The notes below the pieces were generated by a model. The model did not search any database, was not told the origin of the DNA, and saw only the letters and a list, made by a program, of their open reading frames with translations. A DNA stretch of 64,000 nt from assembly GCA_045106235.1 (NCBI GenBank), contig JBGCEJ010000032.1, positions 1 through 64,000 on the forward strand, written 5' to 3'. Shown piece by piece: positions 63,801 through 64,000 of the stretch (the first letter of the stretch is position 1; each line of letters starts with the position of its first letter). The stretch comes from UBA4427 sp045106235. Lineage in GTDB: Bacteria > Myxococcota_A > UBA9160 > UBA4427. Position numbers and translations under genes: made by a program.

Positions 63801-64000
63801 AGTACGCGTTTTCCAAGATCGGGAAATGGCGCGACTTGGATCTTTGGATTCGGCATCTCGCGCTATGCGCCTGCGTAAAAGAGGGAGCAGATCTAGCGCC
63901 GCGAAGTATCGGCTTCGGCCTCCCCGAAACGAAAAAGGCGAATGATCCGGGCCGAATCGCGCTGGGGCATGTTGATGAACCTGCGGCCTTGCTCGGTCAG
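60821..64000 (+). CDS. recC: Exodeoxyribonuclease V gamma subunit RecC, partial at window end
   Basis: An open frame of 1060 codons runs from a TTG at 60821 to the last base with no stop. The N-terminus LLYVERSNRTERLLDGLAQRL is the RecC opening, and VQGPGMERWVAQSIARDHGV is a strong family block. NDDRYLFLEAILSARDKLILT near residue 725 is also typical. RecC is the inactivated nuclease-like subunit that reads Chi in RecBCD. TTG is inferred as the start because homology begins there; it lies just past the SnoaL stop. recB is expected just downstream. Confidence 0.88.
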   Translation, partial: MLYVERSNRTERLLDGLAQRLRRPGRDPLATAFVVVQGPGMERWVAQSIARDHGVCANTKFPFPQQFLQRVFSALPEAEAANPAWEVGRLTWWIARILDERRDEAAFAPLARHLDTRDGDWRLVQLARQLANLMDRYITFRPEWAFAWDELVGAEFSPSGPSRGQLSLLGEAAGRESWQALLYAALREKLGYGHAADRTRAFLEGVSGQGASAGTREEWAESLARLFPGALEIFAVSTLPPLYLSAIAGLGELRDVHLSVMSPSRTYWADLWAEVRDASALEDAAPAADETDAPIQGGLFDQVTASPVAGLLAGLGRLGSDFQRGLEEHPQLQEGDADLFADPLEEGPASLLTRLQAQLLDLEEDPTAPAAGEAISPDDDSIRVHLCHGPRRELEVVEGLLRDAFDQDPTLRPEDVIVMAPVIDAIAPDIEAVFGAAEDPSMALPYRIADRGTFRRSPVAEAFRVLLELIAGRGTRSEVLDWLALPPVRERFELDEQSVEQVAVWAAEAGIRFGFDETHRDQMGLAAERGHTWRGGIDRLVLAHAVGASDAVFEGLRPEPLSVLASPSVLGALGDMEMLLRGARDAISKPRNVAAWCDWLRSLLERSLLQNDENAHEHATIREILIELSKSSGEAGFSKAVPFEAVRERVSDALQAAPTPQAFLAGGITFCELVPLRAIPFRVIAILGMSDTSFPRGTPAAGFDLMARKPRAGDRSTRNDDRYLFLEAILSARDKLILTAPARDLRDGSDLPPSVVVTELLDALDVAYSGEASSGDLRAQLVVPHPLQAHSPRYFEADGDARLRGRRAAAFDGASARRAALVADGGEVRRFLSESGVGRSGEAEAESGLPTLTLDEMIARVLKSTRTFARDRLSLRLPNPADSVDDLDPIEVDGLRRYSLGTALLSDLCEGAGGGEAMRRLRAHPALPVGVRGEIFARNLRGEAQEIARRVRLSQSGERIPDLPFELALEGVPGIGAARLTGVLDSLWPEGRVQYAFSKIGKWRDLDLWIRHLALCACVKEGADLAPRSIGFGLPETKKANDPGRIALGHVDEPAALLGQ

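Noticed and set aside
1..64000. tRNA, rRNA, CRISPR arrays, insertion sequences and prophage genes
   Set aside because: Intergenic gaps were read by eye and none shows cloverleaf, spaced direct repeats, transposase or phage structural text.

Overview
The window is a GC-rich, gene-dense bacterial chromosome segment. I place it, at moderate confidence and from gene content only, in an uncultivated deltaproteobacterial-type lineage (Myxococcota, Desulfobacterota or Binatota-like). The indicators are a gram-negative Mla outer-membrane lipid system, a PEP-CTERM surface protein, a menaquinone operon, a KorCDAB ferredoxin-dependent 2-oxoacid oxidoreductase, an oxygen-sensitive class I fumarase, a topoisomerase IV-type subunit pair with lysine/alanine-rich tails, and amidohydrolase-2, LLM flavin and SnoaL enzymes of the kind common in those genomes. 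I found no rRNA, tRNA, CRISPR array, prophage or insertion sequence.

Layout. 1-626 has no convincing gene. 627-5765 holds htpG, an amidohydrolase, a GNAT acetyltransferase and an LLM flavin oxidoreductase. 5846-9499 is a compact mlaF-E-D-A-C operon. 9571-12850 holds a Dus-family tRNA dihydrouridine synthase, a secreted four-repeat protein, and the most notable gene here: an AhpD/carboxymuconolactone-decarboxylase-like protein interrupted by one in-frame TGA exactly where the second Cys of the CxxC motif belongs, followed by a SECIS-like hairpin. It is very probably a selenoprotein. 13050-17106 is parE-parC. 17160-18162 is a heavy-metal-type membrane protein beside a MerR regulator without its DNA-binding head. 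18182-26056 contains a large di-haem PEP-CTERM beta-propeller protein, a DUF1214-type lipoprotein, a nitroreductase, a HAD hydrolase and a TPR lipoprotein with a zinc-peptidase motif.

26081-32133 is a divergent unit: tetR-korCDAB on the minus strand and an acyl-CoA-ligase-like gene plus a 2-hydroxyacid dehydrogenase on the plus strand, around one palindrome. 32195-40611 is mostly minus strand: cupin, P-II protein and AmtB, BolA, a glutaredoxin/A-type-like/rhodanese fusion, an HDOD protein, a small Cys-rich protein and a tail-specific protease, with one plus-strand TonB-like lipoprotein inside. 41044-45552 holds class I fumarase with a strong terminator, a TrmH-type methyltransferase, a glutamine amidotransferase and a PilZ protein.

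45790-55314 is a nearly complete menaquinone operon (ubiE, menF, menD, menH, menA, menC, menE; menB is not in the window), tightly overlapped and led by a regulator with two MerR-like helix-turn-helix segments. 55348-60813 holds an acyltransferase, a second amidotransferase, an atypical SDR epimerase, an aminotransferase, an SMP-30-like lipoprotein and a SnoaL-like protein. 60821 to the window end is the 5' part of recC.

Together the genes suggest a menaquinone-respiring organism able to use low-potential ferredoxin chemistry. Start sites were chosen from ribosome-binding sites, gene overlaps and domain boundaries.
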